Assembly: GCA_031277975.1 (NCBI GenBank)
Contig: JAITLI010000090.1
Coordinates: 1-36,586 of the forward strand
DNA: 36,586 nucleotides
Direction of reading: 5' to 3'
DNA from: Azoarcus sp.
Lineage (GTDB): Bacteria; Pseudomonadota; Gammaproteobacteria; Burkholderiales; Rhodocyclaceae
The position numbers and the translations under genes are program-made. The notes under the pieces are model-generated. The model saw only the letters and a program-made list of their open reading frames with translations, made no database searches and had not been told where the DNA came from. Positions 26,001 through 34,128 of this stretch are shown here, piece after piece. Position 1 is the stretch's first letter, and every line of letters begins with the position of its first letter.

Positions 26001-26644
26001 CATTCCGCCTTGTCCGCGTCCACGTCGGACTCGTGCGTGGTGTAACGCCCGGCGGTATCGAGGAACACCGCCTCGTTGGTAAACCACCAGTCGCAATTGC
26101 GCGTGCCGCCCGCACCGCGAATCGCCGCCGCGCCGACTTGCCTGGCCAGGGGGAACGACAGCCCGGAGTTGAGCAGGGCGGTCGTCTTGCCGACGCCCGG
26201 CGCGCCGATGATGACATACCAGGGTAGTTCGTACACATATCGGCCATGCCGCAGGATGCGCCCCCAGAGCGTGGGCTTCGTTTTCTCGAAACGCGCCTTG
26301 CGCAGCACATCGAGCGCGTCGGCGAAGCGGTCGCGCAATATGCCGACCTGTCCCGCCTCTTCGTCCGGGCGCGCACTCAGGGTCGCGCGCAACATCCCGG
26401 CGATGCGCTCGTTCATGCGCCCCGCGCGCCAGCGCGCCAGCAGGAAACGCAGCAGGAAATACGCCAGGATCAGGCCGATCAGCCAGCAACGGGCCTCGAC
26501 GGAGGCGAGCGGACGCGCATCGCCGAACGCGAACAGCGGCCCAGCATACCAGATGAGCAGAAAGACCGCGATGACGCCAATCGTCACCCAGAGCGCGCGG
26601 GAGAGCAGCCAGCCGAAAATGCGCCGCAGCAACGACGAGATCAT
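23081..26644 (-). CDS. tssM: T6SS membrane-complex protein TssM (IcmF)
   Basis: Inner-membrane protein that bridges TssL to the outer-membrane lipoprotein TssJ through its long periplasmic part. The 1187-residue protein has two N-terminal transmembrane helices (about 17-38 and 53-70) and a cytoplasmic GTPase-like domain with an intact Walker A, GAPGVGKT (147-154). A third helix (HIGVYALCVGALCGATLAWIG, about 455-475) precedes the periplasmic region of about 700 residues. Its start overlaps the tssL stop as ATGA. Some TssM proteins have lost the Walker motif; this one has not. Confidence 0.96.
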   Translation of the reverse strand: MISSLLRRIFGWLLSRALWVTIGVIAVFLLIWYAGPLFAFGDARPLASVEARCWLIGLILAYFLLRFLLARWRAGRMNERIAGMLRATLSARPDEEAGQVGILRDRFADALDVLRKARFEKTKPTLWGRILRHGRYVYELPWYVIIGAPGVGKTTALLNSGLSFPLARQVGAAAIRGAGGTRNCDWWFTNEAVFLDTAGRYTTHESDVDADKAEWLGFLSLLKKNRSRQPINGVLVMLSVTELLGANEEGRQSSAAILRRRLDELRNDLGMSFPVYLLVNKCDLLLGFDEYFSPLDRSGREQVWGFTLPFSPTGTFEFDPARFAVELDLLRARIFAGLVDTLQGEPDLSRRELIYAFPQQFSALTLIIREIAADLLAASRFSASPLLRGVYFTSATQEGTPFDRIVHALGQGFPVQSPRKAAAGEGKAYFLQELLSRVVFAEAHLAGSDRRAERRSRAWHIGVYALCVGALCGATLAWIGSDLNNQTHIEEVGQKAAVFKDELGNLPERNNISINALLPILGMAEALPDSTFFKVDDPRIPWRFGLYQGKKLKAGARPLYEYLLERRFAPTIKANLEQWLRSVGVDDLEFAYELLKAYLMMHEPEHFDEREFASLVEALWGYDFPEGALADERQALARHIAALVGLNAEKSAAAPLSATAVDASLVQATRTRLTQYTTSQRIYSRLKRLLQNNQLPEFSVASEVGVQAAQALRLRSGRSLTHGVPSLYTYRGYHELFKVELDRVLNFVGKDESWVLGVIRNERDALQDVASGKLMLDVKRHYVADYISYWEKYIDDVTIIEPRSLREAAQIVDILSGIDSPLRRFMTGAARETTLLKETAPANTQQSMFNRARQTATATTNDLRQIVPPGTVGALTPKEIPEMAVNNRFAALRSFVNGSGGDGANSPMLQAVKRLEELHGLLALAINRADNKLPMPETTQITQLLTGAESMPEPFRRILKTVAQNSDKSIRAAGRNAVNTALVTEVTGFCEKVITGRYPFSRASTIDVTAADFADMFAPGGRMERFRQEQGEGTSLPADFARGRVIRDVFFRNGNTAQITFTVRPLVMDSNILTMTMNIGGQTVRYDHGPQVPTSVTWPAAGGDQVRVTLTPPVPNGANSISASGLWGLHRLFDKHGKISPGATQDVFNVRFDVGGRTATFEIRPTSVQNPFNLPELNQFKCPRGMP

Positions 26645-27942
26645 GGCTTGCCTCCCGTGGCGCCGAGCTGGCGCTGGATGGCCTCCGCCGACAGCAGCAC
26701 GGTGATTTCGACGCGGCGGTTGCGGGCGCGGCCTTCCCGCGTGTCATTGGGCGCGATCGGCTCGGCCTCGCCGCGCCCTTCGGCGCGGACGCGTCCTGCC
26801 CGCCCCAGATGGCTGTCGAGCAATCCTTTGACCGCTTCGGCGCGCGCCTGCGACAACTCCCAGTTGGAAGGAAAGCGCAGGCTGCGCATGGGCACGTTGT
26901 CGGTATAGCCCGACACGAGCACATTGCCGTCGATTTCCCCGAGCGCGTCGGCGATACGCTTGAGCACCGACAGGTAGCGGAAACGGATATCGGCGCTTCC
27001 GGACTCGAACAACCCGTCCCCGGTCAGGGTCACGATGCAGCGATTGGCTTTTTCCGTGACTTCCACCAGCCCTTCGCGGATCTCCTGTTCGAGAAAGCGG
27101 CGCAGCATCTCCGCCGTGCCCGTCGGTCTCTGTACGACCGCCACCGCTGGCTCCGGAATCTTCATCGCCGCCAATTGCGCATAGACGATATCGGAGCGGC
27201 TCCCTAGGGAAAACAGGAACCACAGATAAATCCCGAGGCCGATCAGCCCGCACAGCACCGCGACGACCCAGGGCGGCACCAGCCGCCAAGCCGGCGGCGT
27301 CGAACTCACTCCCTGCCAGTGCGGCGCGAGACGGGTTTCGTAGCCGCCCTTGACCTTGTCGAGAATCGAGGCGATCCGCCGCTTGAGGATTTCAAGCTGC
27401 GAATAGCCATTGTCGATGATCCTGAAACGCCCTTCAAAACCCAGCGCGTTGCAGTAATACAACAATTCAATGAGATTCTTGTGACGCTCGGGATTCTGCG
27501 CTAGCCGGGCCAGCAGCAAATAATATTTCTCGCCGCCCCAGGCTTCATTGTGAAACGAAACCAGCAGGCTTTGTTTCGCCCAGGCGCCCTTGCTTCCCCA
27601 CGGCGCATGCGCCGCCGCTTCGTCGAGGACAGTGCACAAGCAATAACGCGCGCCGATCAATTCGTCGCGTGCTACGCCCACTGATTGGGCGCGCTGTTCG
27701 AAGGCGCGTACTTCCATGACCAACTGCCGCCGCAATTTCGCCAGATCGTCGAGTTGAGGCATGCTCCGTATCTGCGCCACCATGTCGAGCAAACGGCCGG
27801 CAGCCCACACCAGTGGATTCACGCCGTTGGCGCTGTCGTACTCCAGCTCGATGCCGCCGACGGCCCGCGGTCCCGGCGCGGTCCCGGCGCGTGCGCCCTC
27901 CCGCATCCTCAGCACCGTGTCCGCTTCCATCGCGTCCGTCAT
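26641..27942 (-). CDS. tssL: T6SS membrane-complex protein TssL with OmpA-like domain
   Basis: DotU-type inner-membrane protein of the TssJLM complex. From the ATG that overlaps the tssK stop (ATGA) it has 433 residues; the track start is six codons earlier and inside tssK. The cytoplasmic DotU domain (about 40-215) contains VLDEAAAHAPWG and LLVSFHNEAWGGEKYY. One transmembrane helix (about 221-244) is followed by a C-terminal OmpA-like domain (about 300-425: VLVSGYTDNVP, NWELSQARA, ARNRRVEI). That domain should bind peptidoglycan, making this the extended TssL form that needs no separate anchor such as TagL. Confidence 0.95.
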   Translation of the reverse strand: MTDAMEADTVLRMREGARAGTAPGPRAVGGIELEYDSANGVNPLVWAAGRLLDMVAQIRSMPQLDDLAKLRRQLVMEVRAFEQRAQSVGVARDELIGARYCLCTVLDEAAAHAPWGSKGAWAKQSLLVSFHNEAWGGEKYYLLLARLAQNPERHKNLIELLYYCNALGFEGRFRIIDNGYSQLEILKRRIASILDKVKGGYETRLAPHWQGVSSTPPAWRLVPPWVVAVLCGLIGLGIYLWFLFSLGSRSDIVYAQLAAMKIPEPAVAVVQRPTGTAEMLRRFLEQEIREGLVEVTEKANRCIVTLTGDGLFESGSADIRFRYLSVLKRIADALGEIDGNVLVSGYTDNVPMRSLRFPSNWELSQARAEAVKGLLDSHLGRAGRVRAEGRGEAEPIAPNDTREGRARNRRVEITVLLSAEAIQRQLGATGGKP

Positions 27943-29279
27943 TTGCGGATCGCCCAGCATTCAAGGCCGAGGCCGGGAAAATCCCCGGCGACATGCAGCG
28001 CCATCCCCGCGCTTTTCTCCAGTTCCTTCCACAGTTCGTGCCGGGCGTCGAGTTCAAAATAGTTATAGCCCGCGTGGAAAGGAAGCTCCCGGGGCGCGAC
28101 CGGCAAAGGCCGCAGTACGATGCCGGGAAGTTGCAGGTTGATGAGATCGCGGATTTTTTCGACCGGCCCGATCTTGACCTGTGCCGGAAACTGCGTTTGC
28201 ATCTGCTCCACGGGCAGATCCGCGTGCGCGGCCAGCACGAACGAGGCCTGCTTGAACAAGGCGCGGTCGGCGACATTTGCCAGCTTGATGCCGAACTTGC
28301 GCTCCTGCAACTCGATGCGGATGACCGTTTGGTCGAGCACCGTGGCCAGCGCTCGGCGCAAATCCAGCAAAAGGGGGCGGAACGATGTCTGTAGATCGTC
28401 GTGAACATAGGCAGGATAACCGGACGCCCGCCGTGTCTCCGAAGAAAACGAGGTCAGTTCGCCCGCCAGGCCAACCAATTGCGCATAGAGACGTTCCGGA
28501 TGCAGCACGTCGATCTGCCCGAGATGTACGATCAGCGGTAACCAGCGGTTGATGAGCATCAGGATGAGGAACTCGCCGACTTCGGAAATCCCTCCGCGCC
28601 CGCTGGCCGAAAGGCGTCCCGCCAGCGCTTCCCCGCGCTGCCCGAGCAGGCTCGCCGCCTCGCGGATGAAGCCGGACAGGCTCTCCTGCGTGCGGCAATT
28701 GAGCGTCGGTGGAATGAATTCCCGATCCACGCGCAACACATTGTCCGCCTGCCGCTCGGTGATATGCAGCATTTTCATGGCGATCCAGCCATGGGGAACA
28801 TCGGCTTCCAGCATCAGGCGGAAACGGGGCCAGGCGATCTGGATCTCCGCCGCGCCCGCGCCGGGCGCATTGGCGTCTCCCGCCTCGAAGGTCGCGGCCC
28901 TGAACCTGGCGGCGCTCGCGCCGTCCTCATCGTAAATGACGCTCTCGACGCCCTCCCGCAACGGCGGCAATACCAAGCATACCGTGGCATTCTTCGCGTG
29001 CGGCGGGAAATCGAACGCGAACGGCCCCCCTCCATCGGCGGCCAGGTCGAACGGCGTGCCGTCCGGCAACAGGCCGCGGGCGCGCCGTATCAGTATCGTT
29101 CCCAGGCCCAGGGCATCGGGGTCGATCTCAAGGACGCTGAACCCCCAGAAAAACCCTTCGAAAGCCCCCTGCCCACGCCGGATGAAAGACTCGAAATAAC
29201 GCTCTTGTTGCTGGAAATGCTGTGGCCGCAAGAACATTCCCTCCGACCAGACGACCTTGTTGATATAGCCCATATACAC
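27939..29279 (-). CDS. tssK: T6SS baseplate subunit TssK
   Basis: Trimeric adaptor that links the baseplate to the TssL-TssM membrane complex. The 446-residue product carries the N-terminal family signature NKVVWSEGMFLRPQHFQQQERYFE and the later PDGTPFDLA segment. The track start is GTG, with AGGA six bases upstream; the ATG two codons later (29273) would be too far from that site, so GTG is preferred. It lies 98 bases after tssJ, in a gap where I see no further gene, and overlaps tssL. Confidence 0.95.
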   Translation of the reverse strand: MYMGYINKVVWSEGMFLRPQHFQQQERYFESFIRRGQGAFEGFFWGFSVLEIDPDALGLGTILIRRARGLLPDGTPFDLAADGGGPFAFDFPPHAKNATVCLVLPPLREGVESVIYDEDGASAARFRAATFEAGDANAPGAGAAEIQIAWPRFRLMLEADVPHGWIAMKMLHITERQADNVLRVDREFIPPTLNCRTQESLSGFIREAASLLGQRGEALAGRLSASGRGGISEVGEFLILMLINRWLPLIVHLGQIDVLHPERLYAQLVGLAGELTSFSSETRRASGYPAYVHDDLQTSFRPLLLDLRRALATVLDQTVIRIELQERKFGIKLANVADRALFKQASFVLAAHADLPVEQMQTQFPAQVKIGPVEKIRDLINLQLPGIVLRPLPVAPRELPFHAGYNYFELDARHELWKELEKSAGMALHVAGDFPGLGLECWAIRK

Positions 29280-29377
29280 TATGCATCCTGAAAAACAATG
29301 ACATCATGCGCCGGGGACCTTCCGCCGCCCGGCCCCGCGGAGATTCCCCGCCGAAAACATTTCCCTTGCGGCGCCGG

Positions 29378-29929
29378 TCATTTCCCCGGCTGTTCCTCGT
29401 ATATCGCCACGCCGCGCTCGCCCAGCACCACATACAGGCGTTTGGTCGGCGACTCGGAGTTGCTCCACACCCGCCCGGCAAGATAAGGCGCGGGCAGCGG
29501 CGCCACCGCCCGCCATGTACTGCCGGTCAGGTCCCGATACCCGGCGACCACCCCCAGGAACCGGCTGTTGAGCGCGGCGCGCCTGCGCACCATCCTGGTT
29601 TCGCCCGGCAGCAGGTTGTATTCATCATTGGTGAGCATTTCCTCGCCCAATGGCACGCCCCCTTGCCCCATCAGCACGAAATAGTCGGCGGACAGGAATT
29701 GCGTGTCATTGGAAAGCTCGAACAGGCGCACCACGATTGGTGAGGGCCTGCCCGCCGCGGTCGGATTGACGCGTTCCGCCGCGCCCATGGTGATTTCCAA
29801 GGGAACCGGGAGTTCCGGCCTTTCTACCGGCCTGAAAATCTCCCACAGCGCGCATCCCGGAAGCGCTATGCCAACAAGAATAATACCGAAAAGATGAAAA
29901 GCCCTTGCACGACCAAGCCCCGCATACAC
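29378..29929 (-). CDS. tssJ: T6SS outer-membrane lipoprotein TssJ
   Basis: Outer-membrane lipoprotein that docks TssM and starts assembly of the membrane complex. The 183-residue product has a signal sequence ending in the lipobox LPGC (C26). The mature part is a TssJ-type beta-sandwich with SPIVVRLFELSNDTQFLSADYF, which is strongly conserved in the family, and LPGETRMV. The start is GTG at 29929 with GGAG eight bases upstream. It is the first gene of the minus-strand operon and diverges from tssA. Confidence 0.93.
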   Translation of the reverse strand: MYAGLGRARAFHLFGIILVGIALPGCALWEIFRPVERPELPVPLEITMGAAERVNPTAAGRPSPIVVRLFELSNDTQFLSADYFVLMGQGGVPLGEEMLTNDEYNLLPGETRMVRRRAALNSRFLGVVAGYRDLTGSTWRAVAPLPAPYLAGRVWSNSESPTKRLYVVLGERGVAIYEEQPGK

Positions 29930-29984
29930 TTATGGATCTCCCCGCGATTCGCCAGCATGCACGCCAAAAGCATTTGTGTTAACG

Positions 29985-30013
29985 TTGACGCCGCGAGCAT
30001 AACAAGTTAGTAT
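29985..30013 (+). promoter_or_regulatory. Sigma-70-like promoter for tssA-B-C
   Basis: TTGACG (29985-29990), a 17-base spacer and TAGTAT (30008-30013) fit a housekeeping promoter, placing the start of transcription about 28 bases before the tssA ATG. It lies in the 118-base divergent space shared with tssJ. For tssJ I see only weak candidates on the other strand, and no obvious -24/-12 sigma-54 motif. Confidence 0.55.
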
Positions 30014-30047
30014 TCTCGTGTCCAGTACGTGAGATAGTTCCTTTGCG

Positions 30048-31079
30048 ATGAACCCGATTTTCAGCCAGATTCTATTGGAAGCAGGCGAAGCCGTCGGCGA
30101 AGATCTGGAATACACCCCCGCGTTCGCCGAATTCACCACACTCTCGACGGGCCGCGGAGAGCGTCAAGTCGGAGAACATATCATTCCCGCGCAGGGGCCT
30201 GAATGGGGCGCGGTTTTCAAGGCCGGTTGCGCGCTGCTCGAACAAAGCAGGGATTTGCGCATCCTCGCCACGGTCTGCCAGGCGGCCCTGCAACAACACG
30301 GCCTGCCGGGGCTGGCGCAAGGGCTGGCGCTGATGGCGCGCTGGCTCGAAAGCCAATGGGACGCGCTGCATCCGGCGCTGGAGATCGACGGCGATTACGA
30401 CCCCCTGTTCCGCAGCAACGCCATCGCGAGCCTGTCCGACCCGATGGGTCTCGTGCGCGCCTTGCGGCAGGCGGTGTTTCTCGAAACCCCCATTGGAACG
30501 GTTACGATATCGACTGCGGAAAACCTGTTCAATGGAAAGCCGGTAGGAGAAGAAACGATCGTATCTTCCCTCGATCAGCTTTCACGAATAGCCACTGAAG
30601 AAAAAGAACGAAACCAGGAGTGTTTCGCCGCGATAATTTCCATTCACTCTTCGCTCGTCGCGATTGCCTCCATATTCAGGGAGCGGCTCGAAGCGGAATA
30701 TCGGCCCGACCTCGAATTGCTGGCAGGTATTGCTGCCCGTCTAGAACGCTTCGTCAGTGCGACGCTGGAAGAAACGGCGCAGCAACCCGGCACCGCCGAT
30801 ATACAGGAATCCGCCCTCCCCGCCGTTTCTCCCGCCTCTGCTCCGGCAGGCGCGGCGAGCCACGCGTTTCCCTCGTCGATCGCCACTCGCGCGGATGCGT
30901 TCAAGGCGCTCGCATTGGCGCGAACATATTTCGAAAACAACGAACCTTCACACCCCGCCCCCCTGTTGATTCGCCGCGTCGAGCGGCTTGCCGATATGGA
31001 TTTTCTCTCGCTCGTCAAGGATTTGACGCCAGGCGGCTTGCAGCAACTCCAAGTGTTGGCGGGAGAACCCGGAGACTGA
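30048..31079 (+). CDS. tssA: T6SS protein TssA (ImpA N-terminal domain)
   Basis: Initiator/baseplate-associated protein of 343 residues, close to the short TssA class represented by Pseudomonas HsiA1. The ImpA-type N-terminal domain (about 45-130) includes EWGAVFKAGCALLEQSRDLRIL and WLESQWDALHPALE, the family hallmark. The C-terminal end (ADAFKALALARTYFENNEPSHPAPLLIRRVERLADMDFLSLVKDLTP) is the other conserved block. The middle is variable and alanine-rich. It heads the plus-strand tssABC operon, with a good promoter candidate just upstream, and precedes tssB by 111 bases. Confidence 0.93.
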   Translation: MNPIFSQILLEAGEAVGEDLEYTPAFAEFTTLSTGRGERQVGEHIIPAQGPEWGAVFKAGCALLEQSRDLRILATVCQAALQQHGLPGLAQGLALMARWLESQWDALHPALEIDGDYDPLFRSNAIASLSDPMGLVRALRQAVFLETPIGTVTISTAENLFNGKPVGEETIVSSLDQLSRIATEEKERNQECFAAIISIHSSLVAIASIFRERLEAEYRPDLELLAGIAARLERFVSATLEETAQQPGTADIQESALPAVSPASAPAGAASHAFPSSIATRADAFKALALARTYFENNEPSHPAPLLIRRVERLADMDFLSLVKDLTPGGLQQLQVLAGEPGD

Positions 31080-31190
31080 ATCGATTGACGACCATTGCCA
31101 TCGAAATGCGGCAGCGGAACACAGGCGGCGCCGCCACCCATGGGTTCATTGCCGTGACCATCATGCTTCATTCACCAAGGAGTTCTTGCA

Positions 31191-31739
31191 ATGCCTGACA
31201 TACCAAAGAAGAAAAGCGGACAGAAATTCATCGGGGACAATCGCGCCCCCCGCGTGCAGATAGAATACGACGTCGAAGTATACGGCTCGGAGAAAAAGAT
31301 ACAACTGCCGTTCGTGATGGGCGTCATGACCGATCTGTCCGGCAAGCCGAAGGAAGAACCTCCTCCGGTCACCGACCGCAAGTTCCTTGAAATCGACATC
31401 GACAATTTCGACGAACGCATGAAAGCCATCAAGCCAAGAGTCGCTTTCTCCGTCGACAACACCCTGACGGGCGACGGGCAGATCGCGGTCGATCTCACCT
31501 TCGAGAGCATGGAGGATTTCAAGCCGGCGGCCATCGCCCAGAAGGTCGAGCCCCTGCGGCAATTGTTGCAGGCGCGCACCGAGTTGAACAATCTGCTGAC
31601 TTACATGGACGGTAAGATCGGAGCGGAAAACCTGCTCGATGACGTCCTGAAGGACCCGGCGCTGCTCAAATCCCTTGCCAGCGCTCCCGCCCAGGCCGTT
31701 CCCGCGGCCAGGAACACCGACGACAAACAGGAAGACTGA
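31191..31739 (+). CDS. tssB: T6SS contractile sheath small subunit TssB
   Basis: Forms the contractile sheath with TssC. The 182-residue product has the family motif RAPRVQIEYDVE near the N-terminus, then LPFVMGVMTDLSG and the ELNNLLTYMDGKIGAENLL helix. A strong AAGGAG (31177-31182) stands eight bases before the ATG, fitting an abundant protein. The 111-base gap from tssA contains a GGCGGCGCCGCC palindrome (31124-31135), a possible processing or attenuation hairpin that could raise tssBC over tssA. It is five bases upstream of tssC. Confidence 0.96.
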   Translation: MPDIPKKKSGQKFIGDNRAPRVQIEYDVEVYGSEKKIQLPFVMGVMTDLSGKPKEEPPPVTDRKFLEIDIDNFDERMKAIKPRVAFSVDNTLTGDGQIAVDLTFESMEDFKPAAIAQKVEPLRQLLQARTELNNLLTYMDGKIGAENLLDDVLKDPALLKSLASAPAQAVPAARNTDDKQED

Positions 31740-31744
31740 CCGCC

Positions 31745-33247
31745 ATGCCCGAAACCAGCGCCCGCACATCGCCGGCAGCCGCCATATCCTATGCGGAACA
31801 GACGGATTTCGCCGCCCTGCTCGAAAAAGAATTCAAGCCCAAGACGGAAGAACAACGCACAGCCGTCGAAACCGCCGTGCGCACGCTCGCCCAACAGGCC
31901 ATCGGTTCCGCGATCACGCTGCCCGGCGACGCCTACCGCACCATCGAGGCGATCATCGCGGAAATCGACCGCAAATTGAGCGAACAGATCGACCGGATCA
32001 TTCACCATGAAGATTTCCAGCGACTCGAATCGGCATGGCGAGGATTGCATTACCTCGTAAACAACACCGAAACGGACGAAATGCTCAAGATCCGTTTCAT
32101 GAACATCTCCAAGAAAGATCTGCATCGCACCCTGCGGCGTCATAAAGGCACTGGCTGGGATCAAAGCCCGGTTTTCCGGCGTGTTTACGAAGAAGAATAC
32201 GGACAACTCGGCGGCGCTCCCTATGGCTGCCTAGTCGGCGACTACTATTTCGACCATTCCGCGCCGGACATCGAACTGCTCGGGGAAATAGCAAAAATAT
32301 CGGCCGCCGCGCACTGCCCCTTCATCGCCGGCGCGGACCCCGCCGTGATGCAAATGAAATCGTGGCAGGAACTGGCGAATCCGCGCGACCTGACCAAGAT
32401 CTTCGAAAATACCGAATATGCCCCATGGCGCAGCCTGCGCGAATCGGACGATTCACGCTATATCGGGCTGGCGATGCCGCGTTTCCTCGGCCGCATGCCC
32501 TATGGCGCCAAGACCAATCCGATCGACGAATTCGATTTCGAGGAAAACACCGGCGGAGCCGATCACCAGCGTTACCTGTGGATCAACGCCGCCTACGCGA
32601 TGGCGGCCAATATCAACCGCAGCTTCAAGCAATACGGATGGACCACCTCGATTCGCGGCGTTGAATCCGGCGGCGTCGTCGAAGACCTGCCGTGTCACAC
32701 GTTCCCGACCGACGACGGCGGCGTGGACATGAAATGCCCGACCGAAATCGCCATCTCGGATCGCCGCGAAGCCGAACTGGCCAAGAACGGCTTCATGCCG
32801 CTGATCCATCGCAAGAACACCGATTCCGCCGCGTTCATCGGCGCGCAAAGCCTGCAAAAACCCGCCGAATACCACGACCCGGACGCCACGGCGAACGCGA
32901 ACCTCTCGGCGCGCCTGCCCTACCTTTTCGCCTGCTGCCGTTTCGCCCACTACCTCAAGTGCATCGTGCGGGACAAGGTTGGCACATTCAAGGAACGCGA
33001 AGACGTGCAGCGCTGGCTCAACGAATGGATCGTGAATTACGTCGATGGCGATCCGCGCAATTCGAGCCAGGATACCAAGGCGCGCAAACCGCTCGCCGCC
33101 GCCCAAGTCGTCGTCGAGGACGTCGAAGGCAATCCCGGCTATTACAGCGCCAAATTCTTCCTGCGTCCGCATTACCAGCTCGAAGGACTCACCATGAGCC
33201 TGCGTCTGGTCTCGAAACTGCCGTCCGCCAAGGGGAGCAACGCCTGA
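31745..33247 (+). CDS. tssC: T6SS contractile sheath large subunit TssC
   Basis: Large sheath protein of 500 residues, typical for the family. Signatures include HEDFQRLESAWRGLHYLVNNTET, LKIRFMNISKKDL, YGCLVGDYYFDHS, the FLGRMPYG segment, and the C-terminal YYSAKFFLRPHYQLEGLTMSLRLVSKLP end that forms the handshake beta-sheet. Its partner tssB is directly upstream. The gene is followed by an inverted repeat and by tagJ on the other strand. Confidence 0.97.
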   Translation: MPETSARTSPAAAISYAEQTDFAALLEKEFKPKTEEQRTAVETAVRTLAQQAIGSAITLPGDAYRTIEAIIAEIDRKLSEQIDRIIHHEDFQRLESAWRGLHYLVNNTETDEMLKIRFMNISKKDLHRTLRRHKGTGWDQSPVFRRVYEEEYGQLGGAPYGCLVGDYYFDHSAPDIELLGEIAKISAAAHCPFIAGADPAVMQMKSWQELANPRDLTKIFENTEYAPWRSLRESDDSRYIGLAMPRFLGRMPYGAKTNPIDEFDFEENTGGADHQRYLWINAAYAMAANINRSFKQYGWTTSIRGVESGGVVEDLPCHTFPTDDGGVDMKCPTEIAISDRREAELAKNGFMPLIHRKNTDSAAFIGAQSLQKPAEYHDPDATANANLSARLPYLFACCRFAHYLKCIVRDKVGTFKEREDVQRWLNEWIVNYVDGDPRNSSQDTKARKPLAAAQVVVEDVEGNPGYYSAKFFLRPHYQLEGLTMSLRLVSKLPSAKGSNA

Positions 33248-33271
33248 CGTTAGGGATCAGGGGTCAGGGAT

Positions 33272-33344
33272 CAGGTTTCAGGAATCGGGAAAAACAAGCG
33301 GGCGTTGCAGCCGCTCGCGTTTTGGATCCGATTCCTGGTTCCTG
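33272..33344. terminator. Long inverted repeat between tssC and tagJ
   Basis: CAGGTTTCAGGAATCGG (33272-33288) and CCGATTCCTGGTTCCTG (33328-33344) pair in their CAGGAATCGG core, with a second CAGG/CCTG step. A smaller AGCGG/CCGCT hairpin followed by TTTT lies inside the loop. Placed between two convergent stops, it probably ends transcription both ways. The left arm is part of a run of GGGATCAGGGGTCAGGGATCAGG-like repeats. Confidence 0.5.
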
Positions 33345-33351
33345 TCCTTGG

Positions 33352-34128
33352 TCAATGTTCGAGATTTATCCGGCCCACGGCGAACATATCGAGCGCTTCC
33401 CCATCCACATACCACACCCGGCGTCCGGCACCATACCATGTGCCGCCCGGGGATTCGTGCCAGACCGTTTCGGCGCCCGTCAATCGCGCGTCGGAGTCCC
33501 CCCGCGCCGGAGAGGGGTATCTTGTGGGCATATAAGCGATCTTGGCGGGATGGCCGGTTAATTTCAGGTCAACTGGCGCCCAGACCAGTTCCATGGCGCG
33601 CTTCGGCGGTGGAATTCGCAGGCTTTCCACGATCTCGAACGGTGCCCAATAATATGTCCCGCCCAGAATGATCTCGATCATCGGCCCGAGCCGTTCGTCG
33701 CCGTCGGCAATCCACTCGAACGCGGCAGGCGGCCCCTCGCCATGGTTGCCCTTGCTCGCGGGTGCGGCGGCCAGCGCCGCGCGCCGCGCCCGCGCCGCTT
33801 CTTCCCCGGATTGGCGCAACGCTTCGATCATGCTTTCAAGCCACGCGGGAGCCGGAGCCAGCAAATCCGGCAGGATTTTCCCCGCGAATACCGCCTCGCG
33901 CGTCTGCTCAGCACGCACGAGCATCCTGATCAGTTGCGCTTCCGGTGCCAGTTCGGCATCGAATTGACAGGCAAGCTGCAATTGTTGCAGCGCCTTTTGA
34001 TACTCCCCCTGCACAAGCCGCAATTGCGCCAGCGCTAGCCGATGGGAAGCCTTGAGCGGCTCGGCGCGAATCGCGACGCTGATTTGTTCAATTTCCTGTG
34101 CCAGCCCACGAATGGTAAGAGAAGTCAT
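33352..34128 (-). CDS. tagJ: T6SS accessory protein TagJ (ImpE family)
   Basis: ImpE/TagJ proteins bind the N-terminus of the sheath protein TssB and help ClpV act in H1-type systems. The 258-residue product has an N-terminal TPR-like helical part (about 15-75, HRLALAQLRLVQGEYQKALQQLQLA) and a C-terminal ImpE domain (about 140-258: GGTYYWAPFEIVESLRIPPPKRAMELVWAPVDL, ARLTGAETVW). It ends facing tssC rather than lying inside the tssABC operon, so it is separately expressed. No promoter is clear upstream. It is the last recognised T6SS gene before the prophage-like region. Confidence 0.9.
   Translation of the reverse strand: MTSLTIRGLAQEIEQISVAIRAEPLKASHRLALAQLRLVQGEYQKALQQLQLACQFDAELAPEAQLIRMLVRAEQTREAVFAGKILPDLLAPAPAWLESMIEALRQSGEEAARARRAALAAAPASKGNHGEGPPAAFEWIADGDERLGPMIEIILGGTYYWAPFEIVESLRIPPPKRAMELVWAPVDLKLTGHPAKIAYMPTRYPSPARGDSDARLTGAETVWHESPGGTWYGAGRRVWYVDGEALDMFAVGRINLEH

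Larger units (their letters stand above)
10762..34128. other. Type VI secretion system locus
   Basis: Seventeen genes. On the minus strand: tssJ, tssK, tssL, tssM, tssF, tssG, tssH/clpV, a Ser/Thr kinase gene, a repeat-lipoprotein gene, an FHA gene, pppA, tagF and tssE. On the plus strand, divergent from tssJ: tssA, tssB and tssC. On the minus strand, facing tssC: tagJ. They encode the membrane complex (J, L, M), baseplate parts (A, E, F, G, K), sheath (B, C), sheath-recycling ATPase (H) and phospho-regulation. No hcp, vgrG, PAAR or obvious effector-immunity pair is in the window. Confidence 0.95.
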
